Part shown: one piece after another, positions 45,933-54,906 of the stretch
Layout: the number at the start of each line of letters is the position of its first letter
Position numbering within the stretch: the first letter of the stretch is position 1
Assembly (NCBI GenBank): GCA_041391425.1
Contig: JAWKNZ010000017.1
Span: 3,207-67,206 of the forward strand
Reading direction: 5' to 3'
Source: JAWKNZ01 sp041391425
GTDB taxonomy: Bacteria; Bdellovibrionota_B; Oligoflexia; Oligoflexales; JAWKNZ01
DNA: 64,000 bases
The notes under the pieces: generated by a model
Database searches by the model: none
Told to the model about the DNA's origin: nothing
Seen by the model: the letters and a program-made list of their open reading frames with translations, nothing else
Program-made: the position numbers and the translations under genes

Positions 45933-47805
45933 CTCGCTTCCTCCCTTTCATTTTTCTAGATCTTCCAGTAAACGAAAAAAAGCCAAAAATAGATAAAGCT
46001 AAGGGCATTATTAGCATATTCATTGCTGCTAGCTTGGTGCCCAAAGATTCAATATCCTCCCTTAAATTCTTTCTAACTTCTCTTCTCTTTTTTCTAATAA
46101 CTCTTTCTTCCTCGCGGAATTTTTCAACTTCCTGTTGTTGCTCAGGTGAAAGGCTTAACACTGATGCTTGGGCCCTTTGTTTTTGTAGCTCTGCAAGTTT
46201 CGTTTGCAAATCTGAGAGCTGCTTTGAAAGGTCTTCCTCCACTTTTTTCCAGCGTGCTTGCGCTTGATTTTGAATTTCTTGAACTACGGTAAAAGGTCTG
46301 GAAATTCTTCCTTTAGAACGGATTGAAATAAGCTCGTTAGAGCCACCAAGAAAATCGACTGCATTTATAAAGAAAGCTAGATTGCCATTTCTAGGCCTTA
46401 CAATCGTTTGGTTTAAAAAACGTACTTTGTCAACTGCGTTGTTATCAAAGATAAAATCACTATCAGCAATAACCAATATAGCAGAATTTTCGCTTGATTC
46501 TTTTAAGGAGTTGCTATTGTCAGCGCCTTGGCCTTTAGGGTTTCCACTAGGGAAGGCTGACTTGAACTTACCAGTGAACAGTCCTGCTAAAGCTTTGTCT
46601 TTGTTGTCTTCTTTTAGATTGGAGATGAGCATAATTGGGTTTTTAAACCCTCCAAACATTGGTTTGATAACTCCTGACGACATTTTGGAAGCACTGATAA
46701 GAGGCTCCATTTTGATACCGGAGTCCTTTACGACGTCGAGATAGCCACCTTCAGCATATAAGAAGGAATTTAAATTGCTGGTTATGACAGAATCTTTTGA
46801 CAATGAATCATCTTGTAAAGCCATAAAAAATGGGTAGTTCATGGTTTGACCACCAGCGTTAATACGAACGGAATGCTCATGGTCGCCCACCATTTCATCT
46901 GTATGGAAAACAATCCCCCAGCTGGTAAATAGCTTGTTTAGATTTGATGAAAAATCAGCTTGTTGATTGGCCATGGGGTTTGGGTTTTGCTGCATCATTT
47001 GCTCGGTTCGAGACATTGGATCGACGCAGGCAATGACCCTTCCGCCAGATAAAACATACTGATCAATGGCATAGAGTGCTTCATCGCTGAGGTTTTTTGG
47101 ATGGTAAATAATCAAGACGCCTAGATCTTGGGAAATAGTCCCAGCGCCAGGTTTGATTTCTGTCACTTCAAAGTTCTTCTTTAGCTCACTGACAAAGGCC
47201 CAATCTTCTTCACCAGGTTGTCCATAGCCATAAGGATTACTTGGAGCAATGACTGGTAGCGAACTTATGATGCCGATTTTAGATTTTTTTTCTTTCTGAG
47301 TTCTTAACAAGGCTTCTGATATATCATACTCCAAAAATTCTTCACGCCTCGGGTCTATATAAGGAATGGCGATCTCTTGAGTTCCTTGTAAAAGAACAAC
47401 CCCGAAAAACAGGTCGTTTCCACTTGGAAGGCGCATGCCTTGAATTCCGTATTTTCTAGCCCATTCTTCATCGTCAGTGTCGGGTTTTGGGTCGATTACT
47501 TGTAAATTGAGTTTACCGCTACTTCTATTAGAATATTCACGAAGGAGTTCTTCGACACGGTTTGCATAGGTTTTGATTTGGACTGGAAGTTCTTTATTTG
47601 AACGGGAAAAATAAAGCTTTGCATCCACAGGTTTTGAAAGCCCTTCAATGATTTTGACGCTGCCGTCAGAAAGCGTGTAAACACTTTCTGCTGTGACATC
47701 TAAGCGGCCGTGCCACTGTGATGCGATAATATTAAGGCAAACGACTGCTATGATAAGCAACCCCACGCCACTGGTAATTTTTCCGAATGATTTTTTGCCA
47801 ATCAT
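45925..47805 (-). CDS. GldG-like ABC transporter auxiliary protein (operon 2)
   Basis: A 626-aa protein with an N-terminal anchor (GVGLLIIAVVCLNIIASQWH) and a large periplasmic domain of the GldG type: SVYTLSDGSVKIIEGL, PVDAKLYFSRSNKELP, RVEELLREYS, GVLIIYHPKNLSDEALYAID and VIACVDPMSR. Near the C-terminus is a coiled coil (WKKVEEDLSKQLSDLQTKL), then a last membrane helix and a basic tail. It has the standard GldG plan, unlike the operon 1 version with extra N-terminal helices. A GGGAG site precedes the ATG. Confidence 0.9.
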   Translation of the reverse strand: MIGKKSFGKITSGVGLLIIAVVCLNIIASQWHGRLDVTAESVYTLSDGSVKIIEGLSKPVDAKLYFSRSNKELPVQIKTYANRVEELLREYSNRSSGKLNLQVIDPKPDTDDEEWARKYGIQGMRLPSGNDLFFGVVLLQGTQEIAIPYIDPRREEFLEYDISEALLRTQKEKKSKIGIISSLPVIAPSNPYGYGQPGEEDWAFVSELKKNFEVTEIKPGAGTISQDLGVLIIYHPKNLSDEALYAIDQYVLSGGRVIACVDPMSRTEQMMQQNPNPMANQQADFSSNLNKLFTSWGIVFHTDEMVGDHEHSVRINAGGQTMNYPFFMALQDDSLSKDSVITSNLNSFLYAEGGYLDVVKDSGIKMEPLISASKMSSGVIKPMFGGFKNPIMLISNLKEDNKDKALAGLFTGKFKSAFPSGNPKGQGADNSNSLKESSENSAILVIADSDFIFDNNAVDKVRFLNQTIVRPRNGNLAFFINAVDFLGGSNELISIRSKGRISRPFTVVQEIQNQAQARWKKVEEDLSKQLSDLQTKLAELQKQRAQASVLSLSPEQQQEVEKFREEERVIRKKRREVRKNLREDIESLGTKLAAMNMLIMPLALSIFGFFSFTGRSRKMKGRKRGE

Positions 47806-47839
47806 CTTTGTACTCCCTACAGCTTAGTCCAATCGCATG

Positions 47840-48574
47840 CTAGCTAGCTTTTTTTGCTTCTAAGGTTATTTTATTTAGAGCAAGAGAAATTACAATTACT
47901 GAAAGAAAATAAATGAGGTCTCGAGGGTCTATAAGCCCTTTGCTTATAGAGCTGTAATGAGACATAAACCCAAATGATGAAATTAGATCTATAAGCCATG
48001 CAGGTAAGAAGTTTGCCATCATATTGGTGAAAACTCCCCAGCCTAGTAAAACTAGTACAAAACAAATTACAACACTCAATATAAAGCTTACCACTTGGTT
48101 TTTGGTCATCGCAGAGGTCCAGCAGGTGATTCCTAAAAAAGAGCCGGCCATGAGAAAACTACCGAAGTATCCCGCAGCAATGACTCCATTATCAGGATCT
48201 CCTAGGTAATTTACAGTTATGATGATAGAAAAGGTTAGAAGTAGGGAGATTCCGAGAAATGCCCAACCTGCAGCAAATTTAGCAAGCACTGCCTCAAGCA
48301 TCGTAACCGGCAAAGTAAACAGTAGTTCAATGGTTCCAGACTTACGCTCCTCTGCCCAAAGGCGCATGCCTACAGCTGGTACTAAAACTAGATATAGCCA
48401 AGGAAGATAGACAAAAAAAGATTGCAAGCTAGCTTGGTTGCTTTCGTAAAATGAACCGATAAAAAATGTAAAACCCATGGACGCAAGTAAGAAAATGACC
48501 ATAAAAACATAAGCTACCGGTGAACGAAAGTAACCCAAAAACTCTCTTTTAAATATTGGAATAAATTGCTTCAT
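47840..48574 (-). CDS. GldF-like ABC-2 permease (operon 2)
   Basis: A 244-aa inner-membrane permease with six helices. It begins FIPIFKREFLGYFRSPVAYV and contains RLWAEERKSGTIELLFTLPV, the standard motif of the family, and ends with a DPRDLIYFLSVIVISLALNK segment. It sits 34 bases upstream of the GldG-like gene and 60 bases downstream of the ATPase gene. A GAGGAA site lies before the ATG. Confidence 0.92.
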   Translation of the reverse strand: MKQFIPIFKREFLGYFRSPVAYVFMVIFLLASMGFTFFIGSFYESNQASLQSFFVYLPWLYLVLVPAVGMRLWAEERKSGTIELLFTLPVTMLEAVLAKFAAGWAFLGISLLLTFSIIITVNYLGDPDNGVIAAGYFGSFLMAGSFLGITCWTSAMTKNQVVSFILSVVICFVLVLLGWGVFTNMMANFLPAWLIDLISSFGFMSHYSSISKGLIDPRDLIYFLSVIVISLALNKITLEAKKAS

Positions 48575-48634
48575 TGCTAAAATTCCTCATAAAGATCAAA
48601 TACAATGCTGGCTGTCTCTTTATAACCGATTTGT

Positions 48635-49574
48635 TTAAATCGATTCATTTTCAATCGTGACACGGCGAAAAACTTCGTCAAGGCGCCCCTGCTCGACATG
48701 AATCTGTTGCACATTCCAGTTCTTTTCACGAACAATGTCAGATACTTTTTTGAGAATGGGCTGCCCTTGTTTAGGAAAAACGCGTAGCGTATATGTCGAA
48801 GAGTTTAGAACCTCAATAGCTTCAATGTCTGCATCGCAAGAAAGGTCCGATTTAGCCGCTTGGATGATATCACTTTCAAAGCTAAGAGTGACGGCATTGT
48901 GGAGTTTAGATTTCTCAGCAAGTCTTTCAGGTGAGGCATCAGCAACCAGTTTGCCACTGGCGATAATGACTACCCTATTGCAGACGGCATCAACTTCTTC
49001 TAAAATATGAGTCGATAATATAATCGTTTTTCCAGCATCACCCATAGTAGCTATGAGCTGGCGCATTTCGTGTTTTTGATTCGGATCTAAACCGTCTGTG
49101 GGCTCGTCTAAAATAAGAATTTCAGGATCGTGTATAAGCGCTTGTGCAAAGCCAACTCTTTGTCGGTAGCCTTTTGATAGGGTCTCAATTGGTTGATGCC
49201 AAACATCAGATAGAAAGCACATTTCTTTGACGCGAGCGCAAGCTTTTGATTTCTCCGCCCCTTGCTTGTTTCTAATTTCGGCTATAAATGCTAGAAACTC
49301 GCTGACTGTCATCTCGCTGTATAAAGGAGCACTTTCTGGCAGGTAGCCAAGAAGCTCGGTTACTTTAATCGGCGCCGTTGTAATATCATATCCATTTATT
49401 TTTGCCGTCCCTTGGCTAGGTTCGATAAAGCACGTTAGCATCTTCATCGTCGTGGATTTTTCCAGCGCCATTAGGCCCAAAAACCTAGTATCTCACCTTT
49501 TGGTACCGTAAAGAAACAGAATCGACGGCACGGAAGCCACCAAAATCTTTGGTTAACCCACATACTTCAATCAT
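48635..49574 (-). CDS. GldA-like ABC transporter ATPase (operon 2), frameshifted in Walker A
   Basis: ATPase of operon 2. From ATG 49574 the frame reads MIEVCGLTKDFGGFRAVDSV and then derails. GEILGF, GPNGAG and KSTTMKMLTC are each found in a different frame between about 49450 and 49515. Restoring one missing base near 49506, two between about 49471 and 49486, and removing one in the A-run near 49460 gives a continuous 313-aa protein. Downstream are TLSKGYRQRVGFAQAL, ILILDEPTDGLDP and LSTHILEEV, all intact. Either this spot is badly sequenced or the ATPase is dead, in which case the operon could not power transport by itself. Confidence 0.85.
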
Positions 49575-49791
49575 TGTTATCACCTTTTAACGGCTACAGT
49601 ATGTACTTATTCGTTGCAGCACAAACTTTGCCCATTCATAATCGGAAAATCGTTCTTACTGTGACAAATTTTAACTCTTAGGTAAAGGAAAAATTGGAAC
49701 AAATTTTCAATTATTGAATGCACGGCTTATCTGAGTATATACTTAAATCAAACCAGCAAATAAATGGACCGTTAAGAAATAGGGGTGGGAT

Positions 49792-50886
49792 GTGAGGCTA
49801 GGGGTATGTACCGGTGGGGGCGATTGTCCTGGATTAAATGCAGCAATTAGAGCGGTGACAAAACATGCGATAGGAAGTTTTCGCGCTGAAGTCATTGGTG
49901 TGAGAGATAGCTTTAATGGTTTAATGGATGATCCAATTCGCATTCAAAAACTAGAGTTGTCAGATGTGACTGATATTGCGAACAAAGGTGGGACAATTCT
50001 CGGTACTTTTAATAAAGGAAATCCGTTTTTAAATGAATCTACCAAGGAAAAAGCCGTCAAAGCGACTTTTGCTGGATATAAAAAAGCAGGCTTAGATTGT
50101 CTTATTGTCATCGGTGGCGAAGGAACTCAAGGTATGTCTTCTCTCTTATCAGAGCGAGGAATGAATATCATAGGTATTCCTAAAACCATTGATAATGACC
50201 TTCCTGGTACGGATCAAACCATCGGCTTTTCGTCCGCTGTTGATATTGTTTCTGAGGCAGTTACGCGTGTGCAATCTACTGCCGAATCCCATGATCGGGT
50301 TATGATATTAGAGGTTATGGGAAGGGATTCTGGTTATATCGCATTGCACGGTGGTCTTGCTGGAGGCGCAAATGTTATTTTAATCCCCGAGATTCCTTTT
50401 TCATATACTGAGATTATGAATAAAATTAATGATCGAAAGAAATTAGGCCGTAACTTTTCTGTTATAGTCGTTGCTGAAGGGTGCCATGAGGTTGGTGGAA
50501 AACCAGTTTTTCAGTTAGGAGCTAATAAGAAGCAGGCTAATCTCGGAGGTATTGGAGCTATTGTGGCTAATAAACTTAATGAAATTAGTGGTATGGATAC
50601 TCGCGTGACTGTTCTGGGTCATGTGCAGCGAGGTGGTTCTCCTAACTCAATAGACAGAATTTTAGCAGCAGAAATGGGAGTTCGTGCTGTGGATCTGGCT
50701 AGTAAGGGAGAATTTGGAAAGTTTGTCGTTTATAAAGATGGAAAGATTGGGGAAGTTGATTATACAGACATAAATCCAAGTGAACGCCGTTTGATTCCGT
50801 TGGATGACTTTACTCTGCTTTCGGCTGAACGTATTGGCATTAGCTTTGGCCGTCCCCTTGACTTTAATCCTAGAGAACTTGATTAA
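49792..50886 (+). CDS. pfkA: 6-phosphofructokinase
   Basis: Glycolytic enzyme phosphorylating fructose 6-phosphate, 364 aa. The nucleotide-binding motif is VCTGGGDCPGLNAAIRAV, followed by VIGGEGTQGMSSLL and the catalytic loop PKTIDNDLPGTDQT, then EVMGRDSGYIAL and GHVQRGGSPN. The phosphoryl-donor positions are mixed: glycine in GGEGT, as in ATP-dependent enzymes, but lysine in PKTIDND, usual in pyrophosphate-dependent ones. The GTG start follows a GGGGTGGGA site. A terminator-like hairpin lies 24 bases after the stop. Confidence 0.94.
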   Translation: MRLGVCTGGGDCPGLNAAIRAVTKHAIGSFRAEVIGVRDSFNGLMDDPIRIQKLELSDVTDIANKGGTILGTFNKGNPFLNESTKEKAVKATFAGYKKAGLDCLIVIGGEGTQGMSSLLSERGMNIIGIPKTIDNDLPGTDQTIGFSSAVDIVSEAVTRVQSTAESHDRVMILEVMGRDSGYIALHGGLAGGANVILIPEIPFSYTEIMNKINDRKKLGRNFSVIVVAEGCHEVGGKPVFQLGANKKQANLGGIGAIVANKLNEISGMDTRVTVLGHVQRGGSPNSIDRILAAEMGVRAVDLASKGEFGKFVVYKDGKIGEVDYTDINPSERRLIPLDDFTLLSAERIGISFGRPLDFNPRELD

Positions 50887-50909
50887 GAAATTATCGGATC
50901 CGAGAAATG

Positions 50910-50944
50910 AAAATCACTAAGGCATGTTGGTATCGTGATTTTTT
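50910..50944 (+). terminator. Terminator-like hairpin after pfkA
   Basis: AAAATCAC and GTGATTTT form an 8-base-pair stem around a 17-base loop, with two further T's continuing the run. The loop is long, so strength is uncertain. Confidence 0.55.
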
Positions 50945-51004
50945 GGAAACTTAGGTTTTTGAATAATCCAAATTTGACTTATTTTCGAAGTGCCGACAGA
51001 CTTC

Positions 51005-51038
51005 AAAGGGTTAGACTTTTTAAAAAGCCTAACCCTTT
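51005..51038. terminator. Bidirectional hairpin between convergent genes
   Basis: A 34-base near-perfect palindrome: AAAGGGTTAG and CTAACCCTTT arms around CTTTTTAAAAAG, with one wobble-compatible mismatch pair. It lies between pfkA and the convergent small basic gene, which suits a two-way transcription stop, though a long U-tract is absent. Confidence 0.6.
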
Positions 51039-51057
51039 AGAAATAAATGTCTAACTG

Positions 51058-51171
51058 TTACTTTCTTTTGCCATGCGGACTAAGAGCTTTCTTTCTTTTA
51101 ATTCTTGATTTTAGCTTAGCTCTTAAACGGGCTGTTTTTCTTCTATTTCTAGGTGGTCTGATTTTTTTCAT
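51058..51171 (-). CDS. Small very basic protein (37 aa)
   Basis: MKKIRPPRNRRKTARLRAKL continues with KSRIKRKKALSPHGKRK. About half of the residues are Arg or Lys, and no acidic residue is present. A strong AGGAG site lies 8 bases before the ATG, and a hairpin follows the stop. The open plus-strand frame over the same bases is a hydrophobic shadow with no ribosome site. Such a protein could bind RNA or the ribosome; I do not recognise the family. Another small basic protein is encoded at 57854. Confidence 0.75.
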   Translation of the reverse strand: MKKIRPPRNRRKTARLRAKLKSRIKRKKALSPHGKRK

Positions 51172-51225
51172 GGCTTTGCTCCTGTCTTTTTGCATTCTGG
51201 TTATAAATGAGCTTTTAAATAGCTT

Positions 51226-51870
51226 TTAAATTTTCATGCCTAAAGAAAAGTTCAGCACATTTCCTTCTTCGAGATCGAATAAAGGGCTAAACGTATCGGC
51301 ATATAGGTAAACTTCATCTGTTGAAACTTTGGTTTCACCTGCATCAGTTTTATTAATCATCGACGTTTTTGCCGATAATGGACTATCAAATAGCGCGATT
51401 TCTATTTCAAAGAAAAATTCAGGGCTAAAATCTAAACGCAGTCCAACGTCTCCCCTATAATAGATCCCTTTTTCCTCTGTCCAAGTTGTTGAAGCAGGAC
51501 TCCAGTTTGGCTTAGACGTTTCACTTTTATAATACCCGCCGCCTGCTAAATACGGCGTAATTTTTTCTGACATTCTGCTAAAATAGTAACGTACACCACC
51601 GCCAAGGTGAATATCCGTCATATTACCAGGCTCATTCGAGTCAGCAGAGTATGATTTTAGTGCTAGGGCAAAATCCCCATACCATGCCATTTTAGCTGAG
51701 GTATAATCAGAATAACGGCCACCTAAGGTAATATTTGTAGTATCTAGGCCATCTGTTACTTTCGATGACTGGTAAAATGCTTTAATTAAGCTTATCTCTG
51801 CAGCTTGCGCTGTAGTAAAGGCTGGTATTAAAGCTACTGCAAACAAAACAACTAATCGATTCAATTTCAT
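51226..51870 (-). CDS. Small outer-membrane beta-barrel protein
   Basis: A 214-aa secreted protein (signal LVVLFAVALIPAFTTAQA). Alternating strands are evident, for example NITLGGRYSDYT, DIHLGGGVRYYFSR, PYLAGGGYYKSE and DVGLRLDFSPEFFFEIEIAL, and it ends VLNFSLGMKI. The size suits an eight-stranded OmpA/OmpW-type barrel. Neither a periplasmic domain nor a known ligand motif is seen. It is separated by 54 bases from the small basic gene downstream and may be co-transcribed with it. Confidence 0.78.
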   Translation of the reverse strand: MKLNRLVVLFAVALIPAFTTAQAAEISLIKAFYQSSKVTDGLDTTNITLGGRYSDYTSAKMAWYGDFALALKSYSADSNEPGNMTDIHLGGGVRYYFSRMSEKITPYLAGGGYYKSETSKPNWSPASTTWTEEKGIYYRGDVGLRLDFSPEFFFEIEIALFDSPLSAKTSMINKTDAGETKVSTDEVYLYADTFSPLFDLEEGNVLNFSLGMKI

Positions 51871-52163
51871 CTTTCCACCTTTCGCTTTCTTCTATTTCTA
51901 CCCAAGACTCTTATCAATTCTGCTACTGCTAAATATTCTTTTCTGCTTCTTTAAGGCAGTTCATCTGGCTAGGTAAACCCTAATTTCAAAACCTAACATA
52001 TGTACCTCTTCACAGGTAAAATTCCAATGGAAAATTTTCGCAGCTAAATTCCTATTATTATCATATGGTTATGTGTTTTTAGTAGAATTTACGGTTGCGA
52101 CAATTTAGGGTATCTTACCGTTTAAATGCTTATTGTCCATGGATAATCCAAGGGAGTATTTCC

Positions 52164-52682
52164 ATGTTAACAAATGATATAAAAGTTGAATTACTACAAG
52201 ATGCGGATGTAGATTGCGCTTCGCAGTTGATCCGAAGGAATTTACGAGACTATGAAGAGCAGAGCTCTGTTTTGGCGGCGACGTTTAGGCGTTTGAGCGA
52301 CTTAAGGGGTGCGTATAAACAAAAGGGCAGTATGTGCTTTGTTGCCAAAGACATGTCCAAAAAAGAACCCACGTGTATTGGTTTTGCTGGAATTGGCTCG
52401 TTTCACGGACTTCCTTTTTCTGAGGGGGTTGCTGAAATTCGTGATTTAGTTGTGGAAGAGGAGTATAGAGGACAAGGGATAGGTAATCAGCTTTTGGAAA
52501 GGTGTCTATCTGAAATCAAAGCTTTTGGATACCACCGTGTTTATCTTGAAGCGACCCCTAAAATGCAACATGCCCAGCAACTATTCATACGAAATGGTTT
52601 TAGGGCCGTTACCGAAGGTGGCAAAGCCGAAGATAGCGGTGACGACACTTTTGCCTGCTATTTTATTTTACAGGAAATTTAA
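52164..52682 (+). CDS. GNAT-family N-acetyltransferase
   Basis: A 172-aa acetyl-CoA-dependent acetyltransferase. The core shows EIRDLVVEEEYRGQGIGNQL, with the acetyl-CoA pyrophosphate-binding RGQGIG, then VYLEATPKMQHAQQLFIRNG, typical of motif B. The substrate is unknown. ATG 52164 has AGGGAG 8 bases upstream; the frame is open from 52095 but the lead is not conserved-looking. It is convergent with pyruvate carboxylase, only 16 bases apart. Confidence 0.88.
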   Translation: MLTNDIKVELLQDADVDCASQLIRRNLRDYEEQSSVLAATFRRLSDLRGAYKQKGSMCFVAKDMSKKEPTCIGFAGIGSFHGLPFSEGVAEIRDLVVEEEYRGQGIGNQLLERCLSEIKAFGYHRVYLEATPKMQHAQQLFIRNGFRAVTEGGKAEDSGDDTFACYFILQEI

Positions 52683-52698
52683 CATTTTACTTTGCTCC

Positions 52699-54906
52699 TT
52701 ATGCAGGAGCATTTTCAAGCTCGACCAGTAAATCTCCACTTTCGACTTGGTCGAGTTGTTGGACATAGATCGATTTAACAATTCCGCTGGTTTTTGCCGT
52801 TATCGTGTACTCCATCTTCATGGATTCCGTTATCAAAACGATGTCACCTTGTTTGACATGAGTGCCGGCGGTAACGCGGACTTCTAATACTTTCCCTGGC
52901 ATAGCAGCCCCAATATGAAGTTCGTTATTTGCTTCAGCAGTCGGGCGTTTTTTCAACGCTGATTCAGAAGATTGGTCGACGACTTCTATTTGGCGAGAAA
53001 AGCCATTCAAATTAAAAAATACTTTACGCATGCCGTTTTCATCAGTTTGAGACATTCCTTGCATTGAAATTACCAAGGTTTTTCCGGGTTCTAAATCGGT
53101 TTCAATTTCCTCACCTTGTTGCATGCCGTAGAAAAACACCGGGGTGGTTAGGCCAGAAGCTTCGCCATATTGCTTTTGATGGTTTTGAAATTCCTGATAA
53201 ACTTTGGGATATAAACGATAGCTCAGTGCTTGGGCGTTGGTAATTTCTTGATCGGAATTGCCTCTTTGATTCAGCAAAAATTCCTTTATCGAGTCAAGGC
53301 TATCGTCAGAAGATACTTCAATTGCTTCAGGTGGTGGAGCATTTTCCCCCAGTACTAGTGTGCGTACTTCCTCTGGGAAGCCGCCATAGGGTTCTCCCAT
53401 ATGTCCTTTGAAGAAACTAACTACGGAGTCTGGGTAATCTAGTGCTGGTTTTTCTTGAAGGTAACTAGGACCAGTTAATCCTTGCTTTTGCAAAAGCAAA
53501 GCCATATCTCCTACAACCTTGGAGGAAGGTGTGACCTTGATGATATCACCAAAGAGAGTGTTAACTTCTGCATACCGTTGGGTAAGCTCATAAAAATCGT
53601 CTGCACTCAGTCCAACTTTCATGGCTTGATTAAATAAATTTGAATATTGACCCCCAGGAATTTCATGGTCATACACATCTGTCGAAGTGGATTTAATTCC
53701 AGGATCAAATGCTTGGTACATGGTGCGTACTTGCTCCCAATAGCGGGCTAAGCGGTCGACGACTGGTAATGGGACTTCGGGAGCAATATCTGAGTCTTCG
53801 AGGGCAGCGATTAACGCATTCAAGCTGGGTTGTGAGGTTAGACCTGACATGGAGCTTACCGCTCCATCTATGATGTCACAGCCGGCTTTCGCTGCTTCGA
53901 TTTGCATGCTAACACCTACCCCTGAAGTGTCATGGGTATGCAAATGAATTGGAAGAGAAACTGTATCTTTTAGTGCTGTTATCAGAAGCTTAGCTGCGGA
54001 TGGGCGTAGAAGCCCCGCCATATCTTTCACACATAATATGTCGGCACCCATTGCTTCGAGTTCTTTGGCGATATCAAGATAATATTTGAGGTCATATTTG
54101 CATTTTTTTAAGTCTGTAATATTTCCGGTGTAGCATAAAGAAATTTCGGCTATTGCGCCTTGTTTTTTTACTTCGTCTACGGCGATTTGCATTTTGTCTG
54201 GCTGGTTTAAGCAGTCAAAAATCCTAAAAACTTCTAATCCATGCCTAACAGTTTCTTTGATAAACTCTCGGACCACCCAAGACGGATAATTGCTATAGCC
54301 GACAGCATTATCGCCTCGCAATAGCATTTGTAGCAGTACGTTTGGAATAGCTTCTCTTATTGTTGCTAAGCGTTCCCATGGATCTTCTTTTAAAAAGCGC
54401 AAGCAGGTATCAAATGTTGCACCTCCCCAAACTTCGAGGGAAAAGAAATGTTGTGCATAATTTTTATAAAAATCTGCAGCTTTTAACATATCTCTTGTGC
54501 GTAGGCGTGTTGCAAACAAAGATTGATGGGCATCGCGCATCGTTGTATCGGTTAATAGTGTCGGCTTATGATTTCTTAACCATTGAGTGAGTCCAGAAGG
54601 CCCTGATTGATCGAATATTTTTTTAGCTGTAGGCGTATTAGGAGCAAGGATATACTTTTCATATTGCTTAGAGTTATCTTTTAAGTTTGGAGCGTCGCTT
54701 ACGGCCCGAAACCTTTGCTTGCCTAGATTATGTGGGTCGTTTACCGTGACGTTAGCAATATAGGCTAAAACTTTTGTTGCCCGGTCCTTAGCGCGCGGAT
54801 ATTCGTAGAGTTCATTATATTTTTCTAAAAACGTTGTATCAATATTTGATTCTAAAAACGCTGGGTGCATGACAATATTTTTTAATAAAGGAATATTGTG
54901 TCTCAC
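52699..54906 (-). CDS. pyc: Pyruvate carboxylase, carboxyltransferase and biotin part (after frameshift)
   Basis: C-terminal two-thirds of the biotin enzyme that makes oxaloacetate from pyruvate. It begins RHNIPLLKNIVMHPAFLESN, which in intact pyruvate carboxylases follows the biotin-carboxylase domain. The carboxyltransferase has LLTDTTMRDAHQSLFATR, EVWGGATFDTC, the carbamylated-lysine region LCVKDMAG and HLHTHDTSG. The biotinyl lysine is in LITESMKMEYTI near the end. The start shown is not a real one: with one more base in the C-run at 54906-54910 and one near 54958 this joins the upstream part into a 1,162-aa protein. Confidence 0.93.
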   Translation of the reverse strand: MRHNIPLLKNIVMHPAFLESNIDTTFLEKYNELYEYPRAKDRATKVLAYIANVTVNDPHNLGKQRFRAVSDAPNLKDNSKQYEKYILAPNTPTAKKIFDQSGPSGLTQWLRNHKPTLLTDTTMRDAHQSLFATRLRTRDMLKAADFYKNYAQHFFSLEVWGGATFDTCLRFLKEDPWERLATIREAIPNVLLQMLLRGDNAVGYSNYPSWVVREFIKETVRHGLEVFRIFDCLNQPDKMQIAVDEVKKQGAIAEISLCYTGNITDLKKCKYDLKYYLDIAKELEAMGADILCVKDMAGLLRPSAAKLLITALKDTVSLPIHLHTHDTSGVGVSMQIEAAKAGCDIIDGAVSSMSGLTSQPSLNALIAALEDSDIAPEVPLPVVDRLARYWEQVRTMYQAFDPGIKSTSTDVYDHEIPGGQYSNLFNQAMKVGLSADDFYELTQRYAEVNTLFGDIIKVTPSSKVVGDMALLLQKQGLTGPSYLQEKPALDYPDSVVSFFKGHMGEPYGGFPEEVRTLVLGENAPPPEAIEVSSDDSLDSIKEFLLNQRGNSDQEITNAQALSYRLYPKVYQEFQNHQKQYGEASGLTTPVFFYGMQQGEEIETDLEPGKTLVISMQGMSQTDENGMRKVFFNLNGFSRQIEVVDQSSESALKKRPTAEANNELHIGAAMPGKVLEVRVTAGTHVKQGDIVLITESMKMEYTITAKTSGIVKSIYVQQLDQVESGDLLVELENAPA

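Noticed and set aside
51047..51229. Plus-strand 60-aa hydrophobic frame
   Set aside because: Exact shadow of the Arg/Lys-rich minus-strand gene, which has a strong ribosome site; this frame has none.
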